Origin: Enhydrobacter sp.
Lineage (GTDB): Bacteria > Pseudomonadota > Alphaproteobacteria > Reyranellales > Reyranellaceae
Assembly: GCF_030246845.1 (NCBI RefSeq)
Contig: NZ_CP126889.1
Location: 2,170,001-2,234,000, forward strand
Length of the DNA: 64,000 nucleotides
Reading direction: 5' to 3'
Below are positions 16,877 to 25,013 of this stretch, one piece after another (positions within the stretch are counted from its first letter, which is position 1; every line of letters begins with the position of its first letter). A model generated the notes under the pieces. The model did not search any database. It had not been told where the DNA came from and worked only from the letters and a program-made list of their open reading frames with translations. The position numbers and the translations under genes are program-made.

Positions 16877-16905
16877 TTGCGACATTTCTGTGACCGGCGT
16901 ATAGA
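16877..16905 (+). promoter_or_regulatory. Probable promoter of the 56-residue membrane protein gene
   Basis: TTGCGA (16877-16882) and TATAGA (16900-16905) are separated by exactly 17 bases, each matching the sigma-70-type consensus at four of six positions. Transcription would start about 75 bases before the ATG at 16990, in an otherwise gene-free stretch. Confidence 0.45.
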
Positions 16906-16989
16906 TGTCCTCGGCCGGGCCCACTGAATATTTCGGGCCTTGGCCGCCCTTTAGATGACGTTCTTATTTCGTTTCCGGGGAGTGTCCCC

Positions 16990-17160
16990 ATGACCGATAC
17001 ACCGAGAAGGCGGGCGCCGACGCCGCATTTGCAGACGCGGCCGGCGACCATGATCACCGCGATCGGCCTCTGCCTGCTGATCATGCTGATGCAGCTCGTG
17101 CCGCAGGTCCAGAATCGCCACACGCCGCCTGCGACAACGACGGTGGCCGACATCCGCTAG
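16990..17160 (+). CDS. Small single-pass membrane protein (56 residues), unknown function
   Basis: Starts MTDTPRRRAPTPHLQTRPAT, then one hydrophobic segment MITAIGLCLLIMLMQLVPQV (21-40), and ends QNRHTPPATTTVADIR. The basic N-terminus suggests an inside-in topology with a periplasmic tail. GGGGAG lies just upstream, but it is half of a perfect GGGGA-GTG-TCCCC hairpin (16977-16989) that abuts the ATG, so translation may be controlled by folding of the leader. A plausible promoter lies at 16877. It is encoded 84 bases before the transmembrane kinase gene in the same direction and could belong to the same unit. I do not recognise the family. Confidence 0.6.
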   Translation: MTDTPRRRAPTPHLQTRPATMITAIGLCLLIMLMQLVPQVQNRHTPPATTTVADIR

Positions 17161-17244
17161 CGGCGCACGCGCAGCCGGCGCGCGAGGGCGCTTGTGCGTC
17201 CGGCCGCGAACGCGCATTTATGGGGCGACGCAAGCACGCCCCTC

Positions 17245-19218
17245 ATGAATCCCGACAACGTCCAGGCCCTGCCGACCGGCACGCAGCTCGGCGACTTCCG
17301 GCTCGACGCGATGATCGGGCACGGCAGCTTCGGCATCACCTATCGCGCGTTCGACACCCAGCTCGCGAAGATGGTGGCCATCAAGGAGTATCTTCCGGTC
17401 GAATTCGCCGTGCGCAGCGGCGATACCACGGTGGTGCCGCGCGGCGCGCGCTTCGCCGAGGATTTCGCCTGGGGCCGCGAGCGCTTCCTCGACGAGGCGC
17501 GCGCGCTCGCCCGCTTCCGCCATCCGCACATCGTTCCGGTGCTGCGCTACATCGAGGCCAACGGCACCGCCTACATGGTCATGGAGTTCGAGGACGGCCG
17601 CAATGTCGCCGAGCTGCTGCGCGAGCCGGACCGGCGCCTCGCCCCCGACGATGTGCGCCGCCTGGCCGACGGCCTGCTGAGCGGGCTCGCGGCGGTCCAT
17701 GCGCAGAACTTCCTCCACCGCGACATCAAGCCTTCCAACATCATCATCCGCCGCGACAGCGTGCCGATCCTGATCGATTTCGGCGCCGCGCGGCAGGCGA
17801 TGGGCGGCCGCACGCGCACCTTCACCGGCGTGCTCACGCCGCAATACGCGCCGATCGAGCAGTACGCGCTCGAGAGCAGCAACCAGGGGCCCTGGAGCGA
17901 CATCTATTCGGCGGCGGCGGTGCTGCACCATGCCGTTGCCGGCCATCCGCCGCCGGAAGCGGCCAGCCGCGTCGGCGCGGATCCCTATCGCCCGCTGGCC
18001 AGGAGCGCGGCGGCCGGGTTCGACCAGGCCTTCCTGGCGGCGATCGACCGGGGGCTCGCCTTCGCGGCGAAAGAGCGGCCGCAGTCGGTTGCCGAGTGGC
18101 GCAGCCATTTCGGCACCGCGCTGCCCTCGGCGCGCGATGCGCCGACGGAGCGCATGGCGGCGCCGGCGGCGCCCCGGCTGGGCGGTGTGTTCCGCGAGCA
18201 GCACGAGCTTGCGCCTCCGCCGCCGGCGTCCCGCGCGCGTCCGGCTCTCTGGAGCACGGCGGTGATCGTGGTGCTGCTGGCCGGCGGCGCCGCGGCGTGG
18301 TGGCTCGAGCCGGCGCTGCACGACGGGCTCGCCGCGGCATCGACACCGGCGCCGCTGGCGACCGATACCGCCGGCGCCGCGACCGTATCGCCGCCGGGCG
18401 CTCCCGCCGCGCTCACGCCTTCGCCGGCCCCGCCGTCTTCTCCGGCCGCGCCGTCATCGCCGCCGGAGGCGTCGGGCCTGCCGCAGCCCGCGCCGGTCAA
18501 GCCGGCGCCCGACACGACTGCGGCAGCCGCCACGCCGCCACCCGCCGGCAATGCGGAGTCGCAGGTCGACAAGGCGCTGGTCGGCCAGGCCGAGCGCGCG
18601 GCGGCGCAGGCGCGCGCGACCGCCGAGAAGGCGAAGGAGGCGGCGGATGCGGGACGCGCCGCGGCCGGCGAGGCGCGCATCGCCGCCGCCCGCGCCGCGC
18701 GGCCCGGCCTCGAGAACGCCCAGCGCCTCTCCTATCCCAACGGGGCGAGCTACATCGGCCAGGCCGATGCCGGCCAGCGGCAGGGCCTGGGTGTCGCCGA
18801 TCTCGACACCGGCGAGCGCCAGGCCGGCGAATGGAACGCCGATCGCCTGAACGGTCTCGGCACGGTGCGCCTGCCCGACGGCTCGCGCTACGAAGGCCAG
18901 TGGCGCGACGGCCGGTCGACCGGTCTCGGCGTGCGCGAGAAGCCCGGTGTCGAACGCGCCGAGGGCAACTTCGTCGATGGCCGGCTCGAGGGGCTGGGCG
19001 TGCGCCGGCAGATGAGCCCGCCCGGCCTCGTCCAGTCGGGCGAGTTCCACGGCGACCTCCTGGACGGGCCCGGCGTGGAGACGGTCGCCGGCGGCGAGCG
19101 TTACGAAGGCGAGTTCCGCGGCGGCAAGCGCCAGGGCTATGGCGAGGTCTATGGCGCCGACGGAAAAGGCAAGCCCGGCCGCTGGAACAACGGCAAGCTC
19201 GTCCAGTCCGCACCCTGA
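17245..19218 (+). CDS. Transmembrane serine/threonine protein kinase with C-terminal MORN repeats
   Basis: From ATG 17245 the protein has 657 residues. The kinase domain (about 18-290) is complete: glycine loop IGHGSFGITY (24-33), Lys47 in VAIKEYLP, Glu84, HRDIKPSN (158-165) and DFGAAR (178-183). A membrane helix follows at about 335-354, then a Pro/Ala-rich stretch, an alanine-rich coiled coil (about 440-485), and five to six MORN-type repeats (YPNGASYIGQ, RLPDGSRYEGQWRDG, GGERYEGEFRGGKRQG). MORN repeats bind lipids or stiffen into beta-hairpin rods, here presumably in the periplasm, so the kinase may sense the envelope. The earlier GTG at 17194 is possible but gives non-family residues. Substrates unknown. 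Confidence 0.92.
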   Translation: MNPDNVQALPTGTQLGDFRLDAMIGHGSFGITYRAFDTQLAKMVAIKEYLPVEFAVRSGDTTVVPRGARFAEDFAWGRERFLDEARALARFRHPHIVPVLRYIEANGTAYMVMEFEDGRNVAELLREPDRRLAPDDVRRLADGLLSGLAAVHAQNFLHRDIKPSNIIIRRDSVPILIDFGAARQAMGGRTRTFTGVLTPQYAPIEQYALESSNQGPWSDIYSAAAVLHHAVAGHPPPEAASRVGADPYRPLARSAAAGFDQAFLAAIDRGLAFAAKERPQSVAEWRSHFGTALPSARDAPTERMAAPAAPRLGGVFREQHELAPPPPASRARPALWSTAVIVVLLAGGAAAWWLEPALHDGLAAASTPAPLATDTAGAATVSPPGAPAALTPSPAPPSSPAAPSSPPEASGLPQPAPVKPAPDTTAAAATPPPAGNAESQVDKALVGQAERAAAQARATAEKAKEAADAGRAAAGEARIAAARAARPGLENAQRLSYPNGASYIGQADAGQRQGLGVADLDTGERQAGEWNADRLNGLGTVRLPDGSRYEGQWRDGRSTGLGVREKPGVERAEGNFVDGRLEGLGVRRQMSPPGLVQSGEFHGDLLDGPGVETVAGGERYEGEFRGGKRQGYGEVYGADGKGKPGRWNNGKLVQSAP

Positions 19219-19271
19219 CGAGAAGGTTACGCCACTAACAAGAAACAAGAGCGGGCGCTCCAGCCATCTCT

Positions 19272-19347
19272 GTGTCATCCCGAGCTTAGCGAGGGATCTT
19301 TGCTTGGCGCCGATCAAGGATCCCTCGCTACGCTCGGGACAGCACGG
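19272..19347. repeat. Repeat family A, full inverted dimer
   Basis: GTGTCATCCCGAGCTTAGCG through GGGATCTTTGCTTGGCGCCG, then the inverse half TCCCTCGCTACGCTCGGGAC ending AGCAC. One of three full-length copies in the window (with 1801-1873 and 26957-27030). It separates the kinase gene from the siroheme-synthase-like gene. Confidence 0.8.
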
Positions 19348-19384
19348 CCTTACCGGATGGCACGATTCTCGCTTCGCGTCGGCC

Positions 19385-20392
19385 ATGCAGGGCTTTCCGC
19401 TTTTCCTTTGCCTCGAGGGCCGGCGCGCGCTCGTCGTCGGCGGCACCACGGCCGCCGCGCGCAAGATCGAGCTGCTGCTCGCCGCCGGTGCGGAGGTGAC
19501 GGTGATCGCCGAGGCGGTGGGCGGCGAGGTGGCGCAGCTCGTCGCCGACCGGCGCGTGCGCTGGGCCGGCCGCCATTTCTCCGAGGCCGATCTCGCGGCA
19601 ACGAGCGTCGTCATCGTCGCGAGCAATGACGAAGCGCTGCAGCGGGCCGTGTCGCGCGCCGCCTGCGCGCGCGGCGTGCCGGTGAACGTGGTCGATCGGC
19701 CGGCGCTGTCGAGCTTCCTGATGCCGGCGATCGTCGATCGCGGTCCGGTCACGGTCGCGATCTCGACCGGCGGCGCGGCGCCAGCGCTCGCCCGCAAGCT
19801 GCGGGCCGAGATCGAGCGTCGGCTGCCCGCTGCGCTCGGCCGCGTCGCGCGTTTCGCCGCGATGTTTCGCGAGCAGGTGCGGCGCACGCTCGACGAGCCG
19901 CGGGCGCGCCGCCGCTTCTGGGATCGCGTGTTCGATGGTCCAGTCGCCGCGCTGGCGCTGGCCGGCGACGAGATCGCCGCCCGCCGCGCGCTCATCCGCC
20001 TGCTCGATGGCGTGCGCGAGGAAGAGAGGCCGGCGGCGATCGTGCATCTGGTCGATGCGGGCGGCGGCGATCCCGACCTGCTGACGCTCAAGGCGCACCG
20101 CCTGCTGCAGGCGGCCGACGCGATCGTGCACGACCGGCGCGTGCCGCCACGGCTTCTGGCCGTGGCGCGCCGCGATGCCGAGCGCTTCCCTGTCGACGAG
20201 CATCCCGGCCCGCGCCTGATCGCCCTCGCGCGTCGAGGCAGGAAGGTGGTGTGGCTCGGGAGCGGCGATGCCGTCGGCGGTTGTGGCGGCGCGGTGGGCA
20301 AGCTATTGCTGAAAGCCGGGGTCGCCGTCGAGGCGGTGCCGGGCGTGGTGGTACCCGTTCGCGAGCCGTCCGAGGACAAGCAAAGCGCGTAG
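19385..20392 (+). CDS. Siroheme synthase-like protein (Met8/CysG dehydrogenase domain with a shortened methyltransferase domain)
   Basis: A 335-residue protein. Residues 1-210 are a complete precorrin-2 dehydrogenase/ferrochelatase module: PLFLCLEGRRALVVGGTTAA, NVVDRPALSSFLMPAIVDR with the conserved Asp, and ISTGGAAPALARKLR. The rest resembles the start of uroporphyrinogen-III methyltransferase (VHLVDAGGGDPDLLTLKAHR, ADAIVHDRRVPP) but GAGPGDP is altered, the RLKGGDPFIFGRGGEE block is reduced to WLGSGDAVGGCGGAV, and the C-terminal half (over 120 residues) is absent. It should oxidise precorrin-2 and insert iron but probably cannot methylate uroporphyrinogen. The ATG 19385 is used; no good ribosome site precedes it. 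Decay or a separate role of the remnant are both possible. Confidence 0.8.
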   Translation: MQGFPLFLCLEGRRALVVGGTTAAARKIELLLAAGAEVTVIAEAVGGEVAQLVADRRVRWAGRHFSEADLAATSVVIVASNDEALQRAVSRAACARGVPVNVVDRPALSSFLMPAIVDRGPVTVAISTGGAAPALARKLRAEIERRLPAALGRVARFAAMFREQVRRTLDEPRARRRFWDRVFDGPVAALALAGDEIAARRALIRLLDGVREEERPAAIVHLVDAGGGDPDLLTLKAHRLLQAADAIVHDRRVPPRLLAVARRDAERFPVDEHPGPRLIALARRGRKVVWLGSGDAVGGCGGAVGKLLLKAGVAVEAVPGVVVPVREPSEDKQSA

Positions 20393-20531
20393 ATCGCCCG
20401 ACGCATACACGTATCGGTATGGATTAAGTTGTCGATCTAGTTCCAAGACAGACCAGCGAATTTTCGCTTTGTATCCACCGCCGGTCTCTGGTAAATCGGT
20501 GTGGCAAAAATGCAACAACCTCGGGGCAGGG

Positions 20532-21431
20532 ATGCGGAGTTTTGTCTTGAGTGTGGCGATCCTGCTGGCTTTCGTCGGCACGAGCCTCGCCCAGACCACG
20601 ACCACGGGCGTGTCCGAGACCAGGATCCTTCGGGGCACCGTCAAGGTCAAGCCGACCGCCACCAAGGCGGCAGTCACCAAGCCGACCGTCAAGAAGACGG
20701 TCGGCAAATCGACCGTCAGGAAAGCGAAGGTGGTCTCCGCACGCTCGGCGACCCGTAAATCGGCCGCCAAGAAAGCGGCGGCCACGAAGACCACGGTCAA
20801 GACGACCACCGCCGGCAAGCCAGCGGTTGCGACCAGCAAGACCTCCACGACCAGGGCCAGAAGCGCCAGCAGGGTGGCGAGCAAGTCGGTGGTCCGCCAT
20901 GTGACGCCGCAGAGCCTGCGCGGGTCGCGCTACGGCGGCTTCGCGCCGTCGGCGCCGATCGAGCCGCCGCCGCCGATCGACATGACCGTCCCGCGCTCGC
21001 TCGCCATGACCAACGTCAACTCGGGCGAGAGCATCAGCGTCACCTACTGGTCCAACGGCACCTATCACCGCGATGCGCTCGACCAGCTCAACCATTTCCT
21101 GCGCGACGTGAAGACGGGCGAGCAGACGGAAATGGATCCGCTGCTGTTCGACGTGCTGTGGCAGACGCTCCAGATCACGGGCTTCCACGGCACCGTCGAG
21201 GTGCTGTCGGGCTACCGCTCGCCCGAGACCAACGCCTGGCTCGCCAGCGTCAGCGCCGGCGTGGCGCGCGACAGCCAGCACATGAACGGCAACGCCATGG
21301 ACATCCGCCTGCCCGGCGTGCCGGTCTCCCGCATCCGCCAGGCGGCGCGGTCGCTGCAGATGGGCGGCGTCGGCTACTATCCACGCTCCGGCTTCGTCCA
21401 TATCGACACCGGCCCCGTGCGCTACTGGTAG
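20532..21431 (+). CDS. DUF882 / peptidase M15-like (YcbK family) exported protein
   Basis: A 299-residue protein with a clear signal peptide ([20 protein letters not shown]). Residues 30-140 are a low-complexity Lys/Thr/Ala/Arg linker ([19 protein letters not shown]). The C-terminal 150 residues are the DUF882 domain with M15 metal ligands: His250 and Asp257 in [13 protein letters not shown] and His290 in GFVHIDTG. Such proteins are thought to cut peptide cross-links in peptidoglycan in the periplasm. The basic linker may bind the anionic wall or polymer. The frame opens earlier (20469), but the ATG at 20532 places the signal peptide at the N-terminus. The macro-domain gene follows after four bases. 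Confidence 0.88.
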   Translation: MRSFVLSVAILLAFVGTSLAQTTTTGVSETRILRGTVKVKPTATKAAVTKPTVKKTVGKSTVRKAKVVSARSATRKSAAKKAAATKTTVKTTTAGKPAVATSKTSTTRARSASRVASKSVVRHVTPQSLRGSRYGGFAPSAPIEPPPPIDMTVPRSLAMTNVNSGESISVTYWSNGTYHRDALDQLNHFLRDVKTGEQTEMDPLLFDVLWQTLQITGFHGTVEVLSGYRSPETNAWLASVSAGVARDSQHMNGNAMDIRLPGVPVSRIRQAARSLQMGGVGYYPRSGFVHIDTGPVRYW

Positions 21432-21435
21432 CACC

Positions 21436-21945
21436 ATGGCGCGCCTCGACGTCATCGAGGGCGACATCACGCGGCTCGACGTCGACGCCATCGTCAATGC
21501 CGCCAACGAAAGCCTGCTGGGCGGCGGCGGCGTCGACGGCGCCATCCATCGCGCCGCCGGACCCGGGCTGCTCGCCGAATGCCGCACGCTGGGCGGCTGT
21601 CCGACCGGCGAGGCCAGGATCACGCGCGGCTACTGGCTGAAGGCGCGCCACGTGATCCACACCGTCGGTCCTGTCTGGGGCGGCGGCACGCGCGGCGAGC
21701 CCGAGCTGCTGGCGAGCTGCTACCGCAACAGCCTCGCGCTCGCCCGGCAGCACGGCCTGCAGAGCATCGCCTTTCCCGCGATCTCGACCGGCATCTACCG
21801 TTTCCCGAAGGGGCAGGCGACCGAGATCGCGGTGCGCGAGGTGCGCCGGCATGCCGGCGACGCGCGCGTGATCTTCTGCTGCTTCGACACCGCGACCGCC
21901 GACCTCTACTCCGAGGTCATTGCCCGAAGCGATCGGCCGTCCTGA
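21436..21945 (+). CDS. Macro-domain protein (O-acetyl-ADP-ribose deacetylase-like, YmdB type)
   Basis: A 169-residue stand-alone macro domain. The ADP-ribose-binding motifs are intact: [34 protein letters not shown], and [14 protein letters not shown] (the loop around the distal ribose). Family members remove acetyl from O-acetyl-ADP-ribose or ADP-ribose from proteins in the cytosol. It follows the DUF882 gene after four bases and converges with the DUF924 gene, overlapping its 3' end by 29 bases. Confidence 0.93.
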   Translation: MARLDVIEGDITRLDVDAIVNAANESLLGGGGVDGAIHRAAGPGLLAECRTLGGCPTGEARITRGYWLKARHVIHTVGPVWGGGTRGEPELLASCYRNSLALARQHGLQSIAFPAISTGIYRFPKGQATEIAVREVRRHAGDARVIFCCFDTATADLYSEVIARSDRPS

Positions 21946-22504
21946 GATAGTCGAGCTCCTCGGCCGTGCTGGCGCGGCCCAGCACCTCGTTGCGATGCGG
22001 GAAGCGGCCGAAACGGGCGATGATGTCGCGATGGGCGATGGCGTACCTGGTGCTGTCCTCGCCGCCCTGCGTGGCGAACAGGGCGCAGGCGAGCTCCTGG
22101 TCGGCCAGCGCCTCGCTGTGCTGGAACGGCATGTAGAAGAAGAGCCGCACGTCGCGCGGGAACGCCATCGGATAGAACCGCGCCAGCGCCAGCCGCGCGG
22201 TCTCGATCGCCTTGGCGTCGCCCGCGAAGGCGCGCGCCGAGCGGCGGTGCATGTTGCGCGGGAACTGGTCGCACAGAAGGATCAGCGCCAGCGCACCGTC
22301 CGGCGAGCCCCTCCAGCCGTCGAGCGCGCCCGCGATCGCGCCGTCGAGCAGCGGGGCGAAGCGTGCCCCGATCTCGGCATCGAGCTCGGGCGTGCTCTGC
22401 CACCACATCTCGCGCGGCTGCCCGTGGCCGGGATCGCCGAGCGGCAGGAACCAGAAATCGAGGATGTCGCGGATGGACGAGGCATCGGTCATCGTTGGCT
22501 GCAT
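21917..22504 (-). CDS. DUF924 family protein
   Basis: A 195-residue helical protein of the DUF924 family: ILDFWFLPL near the N-terminus, [44 protein letters not shown] and [15 protein letters not shown] are the conserved blocks. These proteins have a TPR-like fold and no established enzymatic role that I know. ATG 22504 is used; ATG 22492 (MTDASS) is an alternative. The last 29 bases overlap the macro-domain gene on the other strand. Confidence 0.9.
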   Translation of the reverse strand: MQPTMTDASSIRDILDFWFLPLGDPGHGQPREMWWQSTPELDAEIGARFAPLLDGAIAGALDGWRGSPDGALALILLCDQFPRNMHRRSARAFAGDAKAIETARLALARFYPMAFPRDVRLFFYMPFQHSEALADQELACALFATQGGEDSTRYAIAHRDIIARFGRFPHRNEVLGRASTAEELDYLRTADRFGQ

Positions 22505-22506
22505 CG

Positions 22507-22636
22507 CTAAAGATCCCTCGGCCTTCGGCCTCGGGATGACACGGCTTTTCGGATCGGCTCTGTCGTGTCATTCCACACCCTGTCGTGTCGTTCCAGCGCT
22601 ATCGTGTCATTCCGAGCGTAGCGAGGAATCTTTATC
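22507..22636. repeat. Repeat family A cluster, two half copies with a degenerate middle
   Basis: A reverse half copy (AAAGATCCCTCGGCCTTCGG, then CCTCGGGATGACAC), two partial GTGTCATTCC / GTGTCGTTCC edges, and a forward half copy GTGTCATTCCGAGCGTAGCG then AGGAATCTTTA. The right copy carries paired changes (TTCC/GGAA) that keep the stem. The sulfatase leader starts directly after it. Confidence 0.75.
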
Positions 22637-22659
22637 TCCAGCGTCGGGGAGAGAACACA

Positions 22660-24228
22660 GTGGGCAAAGTCCGCAACGTCCTGTTCATCATGTGCGACCA
22701 GCTTCGCGCCGACCATCTGTCCTGCGCCGGCCATCCGCATCTCGAGACCCCGGCGATCGACGGGCTGGCGAAGCGGGGCGTGCTGTTCCCGCGCGCCTAT
22801 GTGCAATCGGGCGTGTGCGGGCCCTCGCGCATGTCCTACTACACCGGTCGCTATATGTTCAGCCACGGCGCCACCTGGAACCGCGTGCCGCTGTCGCTGC
22901 GCGAGAAGACGATCGGCGACTATCTCAGGCCCGCCGGCCTGCGCGTGGCGCTCGCCGGCAAGACGCATGTGCTGCCCGACACCGAGGGGCTGGAGCGCTA
23001 CGGCATCGAGGGCGGCTCGGCGCTCGCCGCATTGATGCGGGCCGGCGGCTTCGAGGAACTCGACCGCTACGACGGGCACTCGCCGCCCGGCAACGAGAGC
23101 GGCTATGCGAGGTATCTGCGCGAGCAGGGCTACAACTCGGACGATCCCTGGAGCGACTATGTGATCGCGGCCGACGGTGCGGACGGCGAGAAGCTCTCGG
23201 GCTGGCACATGCGCAATGCGCGGCTTCCGGCCCGCGTCGCCGAAGAGCATTCCGAGACCGCCTACATGACGCGCGAGGCCATGCGCTTCATCGAGGCGAT
23301 GGGCGGGACGCCGTGGTGCCTGCACCTGAGCTACGTCAAGCCGCACTGGCCCTACATGGCGCCGGCGCCCTATCACGCGCTCTATGGGCCGAAGGACTGC
23401 CTGCCGCTGAACCGCAGCGACGCCGAGCTGGAGAACCAGCATCCGGTGCTGGCCGCCTATCGCCGGCACGAGGAAGCGGTCTCGTTCAGCCGGCCCGAGG
23501 CGCCCGACACGGTGCGGCCGACCTACATGGGCCTGATCCGGCAGATCGACGACTGGCTCGGCCGGCTGTTCGCCTTGCTGGAAAGGCTCGGCCGCTTGGA
23601 CGACACGCTGATCTTCTTCACCTCCGACCACGGCGATTTCCTGGGCGACCACTGGCTGGGCGAGAAGGAGATGTTCTACGAGGAGGCGCTGCGAGTGCCC
23701 TTCATCGTCCACGATCCCGATCGGTCGGCCGACGCGACGCGCGGCACGGTCGACGACCGCTTCGTCGAGGCGATCGATGTCGTGCCGACCATCCTCGCCG
23801 CACTCGACCTGCCGCCCAACGACCATCTGGTCGAAGGCCGCTCGCTGCTGCCGCTGCTGCGCGACGGCGGGGCGACGGCGGGCTGGCGGGACGCCGTGTT
23901 CTGCGAGCTCGACTATTCCTTCCGCGAGGCCCGCCGCCTCCTGAACCGCAGGCCGCAGGACTGTCGCGCCATGATGGTGCGCACCGAGCGCTGGAAATAC
24001 GTCTGGTGGCAGGATTTCCGCCCGATGCTGTTCGACCTCATGAACGACCCGCGCGAGCTTCGCGACCTCGGTGCCCACGATTCCTATGCCCACATCCGCC
24101 GCGAGATGGAAGGCCGCCTCGCCGCCTGGCTGAAAGCCCGCAAGACCCGCGTCACCGTCGACGACCCCTACGTCGAGGCCCGCACCGCCACCCACAAGAA
24201 GCACGGCATCTATTTCGGGGTGTGGTGA
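22660..24228 (+). CDS. Sulfatase-family hydrolase (arylsulfatase / phosphonate monoester hydrolase-like)
   Basis: A 522-residue protein starting at GTG 22660, with GGGGAGAG a few bases upstream; the longer frame runs into repeat A. The formylglycine motif C-x-P-x-R is Cys53-Gly-Pro-Ser-Arg57, so the active-site cysteine would need conversion by a sulfatase-maturing enzyme. Metal ligands appear in MCDQLRADH and TSDHGDFLGDHWLGEK. KPHWPYMAPAPYHALY and the long C-terminal part resemble the phosphonate monoester hydrolase/choline-sulfatase-like branch. No signal peptide is visible, so it acts in the cytosol. Sulfate or phosphonate ester specificity cannot be decided. Confidence 0.9.
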   Translation: MGKVRNVLFIMCDQLRADHLSCAGHPHLETPAIDGLAKRGVLFPRAYVQSGVCGPSRMSYYTGRYMFSHGATWNRVPLSLREKTIGDYLRPAGLRVALAGKTHVLPDTEGLERYGIEGGSALAALMRAGGFEELDRYDGHSPPGNESGYARYLREQGYNSDDPWSDYVIAADGADGEKLSGWHMRNARLPARVAEEHSETAYMTREAMRFIEAMGGTPWCLHLSYVKPHWPYMAPAPYHALYGPKDCLPLNRSDAELENQHPVLAAYRRHEEAVSFSRPEAPDTVRPTYMGLIRQIDDWLGRLFALLERLGRLDDTLIFFTSDHGDFLGDHWLGEKEMFYEEALRVPFIVHDPDRSADATRGTVDDRFVEAIDVVPTILAALDLPPNDHLVEGRSLLPLLRDGGATAGWRDAVFCELDYSFREARRLLNRRPQDCRAMMVRTERWKYVWWQDFRPMLFDLMNDPRELRDLGAHDSYAHIRREMEGRLAAWLKARKTRVTVDDPYVEARTATHKKHGIYFGVW

Positions 24229-24278
24229 TCTGTGCGGATGGTGGAGGGCGTCCGAAAGCAGATGACACGAAGCTCTCG

Positions 24279-24917
24279 TCACTGCGCGATCGACCAGGGT
24301 TCGCGCTTCGCCGCCTCGATCCAGTCCTTCATCGCGGGATGGGCGAGGACGGCCTTGCAGTAGGCGTCGGCGTCGGGATCGAGCGCGACGCCGTAGGTGC
24401 GAAAGCGCGTCACGACGGGCGCGTACATCGCGTCCGCCGCGCCGATCGTGCCGAACAGGAAGCCGTCGTCCTTCGCGGCGGTCTTCGCGAAGCGTCGCCG
24501 GCAGTCGCGCCACAGGGCGACGATGCGGTCGATGTCGGCGCGCACTTCAGGCGTCATGTCACGGCCGGGCCGGACGGCGCGGATGTCCATCGGCATATGC
24601 GTGCGCAGCTCGGCGAAGCCCGCATGCATCTCGGCCGATATCGCCCGCGCGACGGCGCGCGCCTTGGGCGCAGCAGGCCATATTCCCGCCTCGGGGCGGA
24701 TGTCGTTGAGATATTCGGCGATGGCCAGCGACTCCCAGACCGCGAGTCCGTCATGCAGCAGCACCGGCACACGGCCGGACGGCGAGTGCTCGGCGATCGC
24801 GGCCTGCGTCTCCGGCCGGTCGAGCGGGATCACGACCTCGTCGAATTCGATGCCGGCGATCTTCGCCGTCAGCCAGCCGCGCAGCGACCACGACGAATAG
24901 TTCCGGTTGCCGATCAC
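24279..24917 (-). CDS. Glutathione S-transferase family protein
   Basis: A 212-residue protein starting at GTG 24917 (no better upstream codon in frame). The N-terminal thioredoxin-like domain starts IGNRNYSSWSLRGWL, has the cis-proline motif SGRVPVL and WESLAIAEYL, which binds the gamma-glutamyl group. The all-helical C-terminal domain follows with GAADAMYAPVVTRF. These enzymes conjugate glutathione or detoxify electrophiles. The gene lies between the sulfatase and aminopeptidase genes on the opposite strand and seems monocistronic. Confidence 0.92.
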   Translation of the reverse strand: MIGNRNYSSWSLRGWLTAKIAGIEFDEVVIPLDRPETQAAIAEHSPSGRVPVLLHDGLAVWESLAIAEYLNDIRPEAGIWPAAPKARAVARAISAEMHAGFAELRTHMPMDIRAVRPGRDMTPEVRADIDRIVALWRDCRRRFAKTAAKDDGFLFGTIGAADAMYAPVVTRFRTYGVALDPDADAYCKAVLAHPAMKDWIEAAKREPWSIAQ

Positions 24918-25013
24918 CAGGGTGAAGTCCGCTATCGCTTCCTCACATCGCTTGCCAGCGCATCGATTTGACCGGCAATCTCGGTCTTTGCATCAGAATC
25001 CGCGAGCCTGTCC

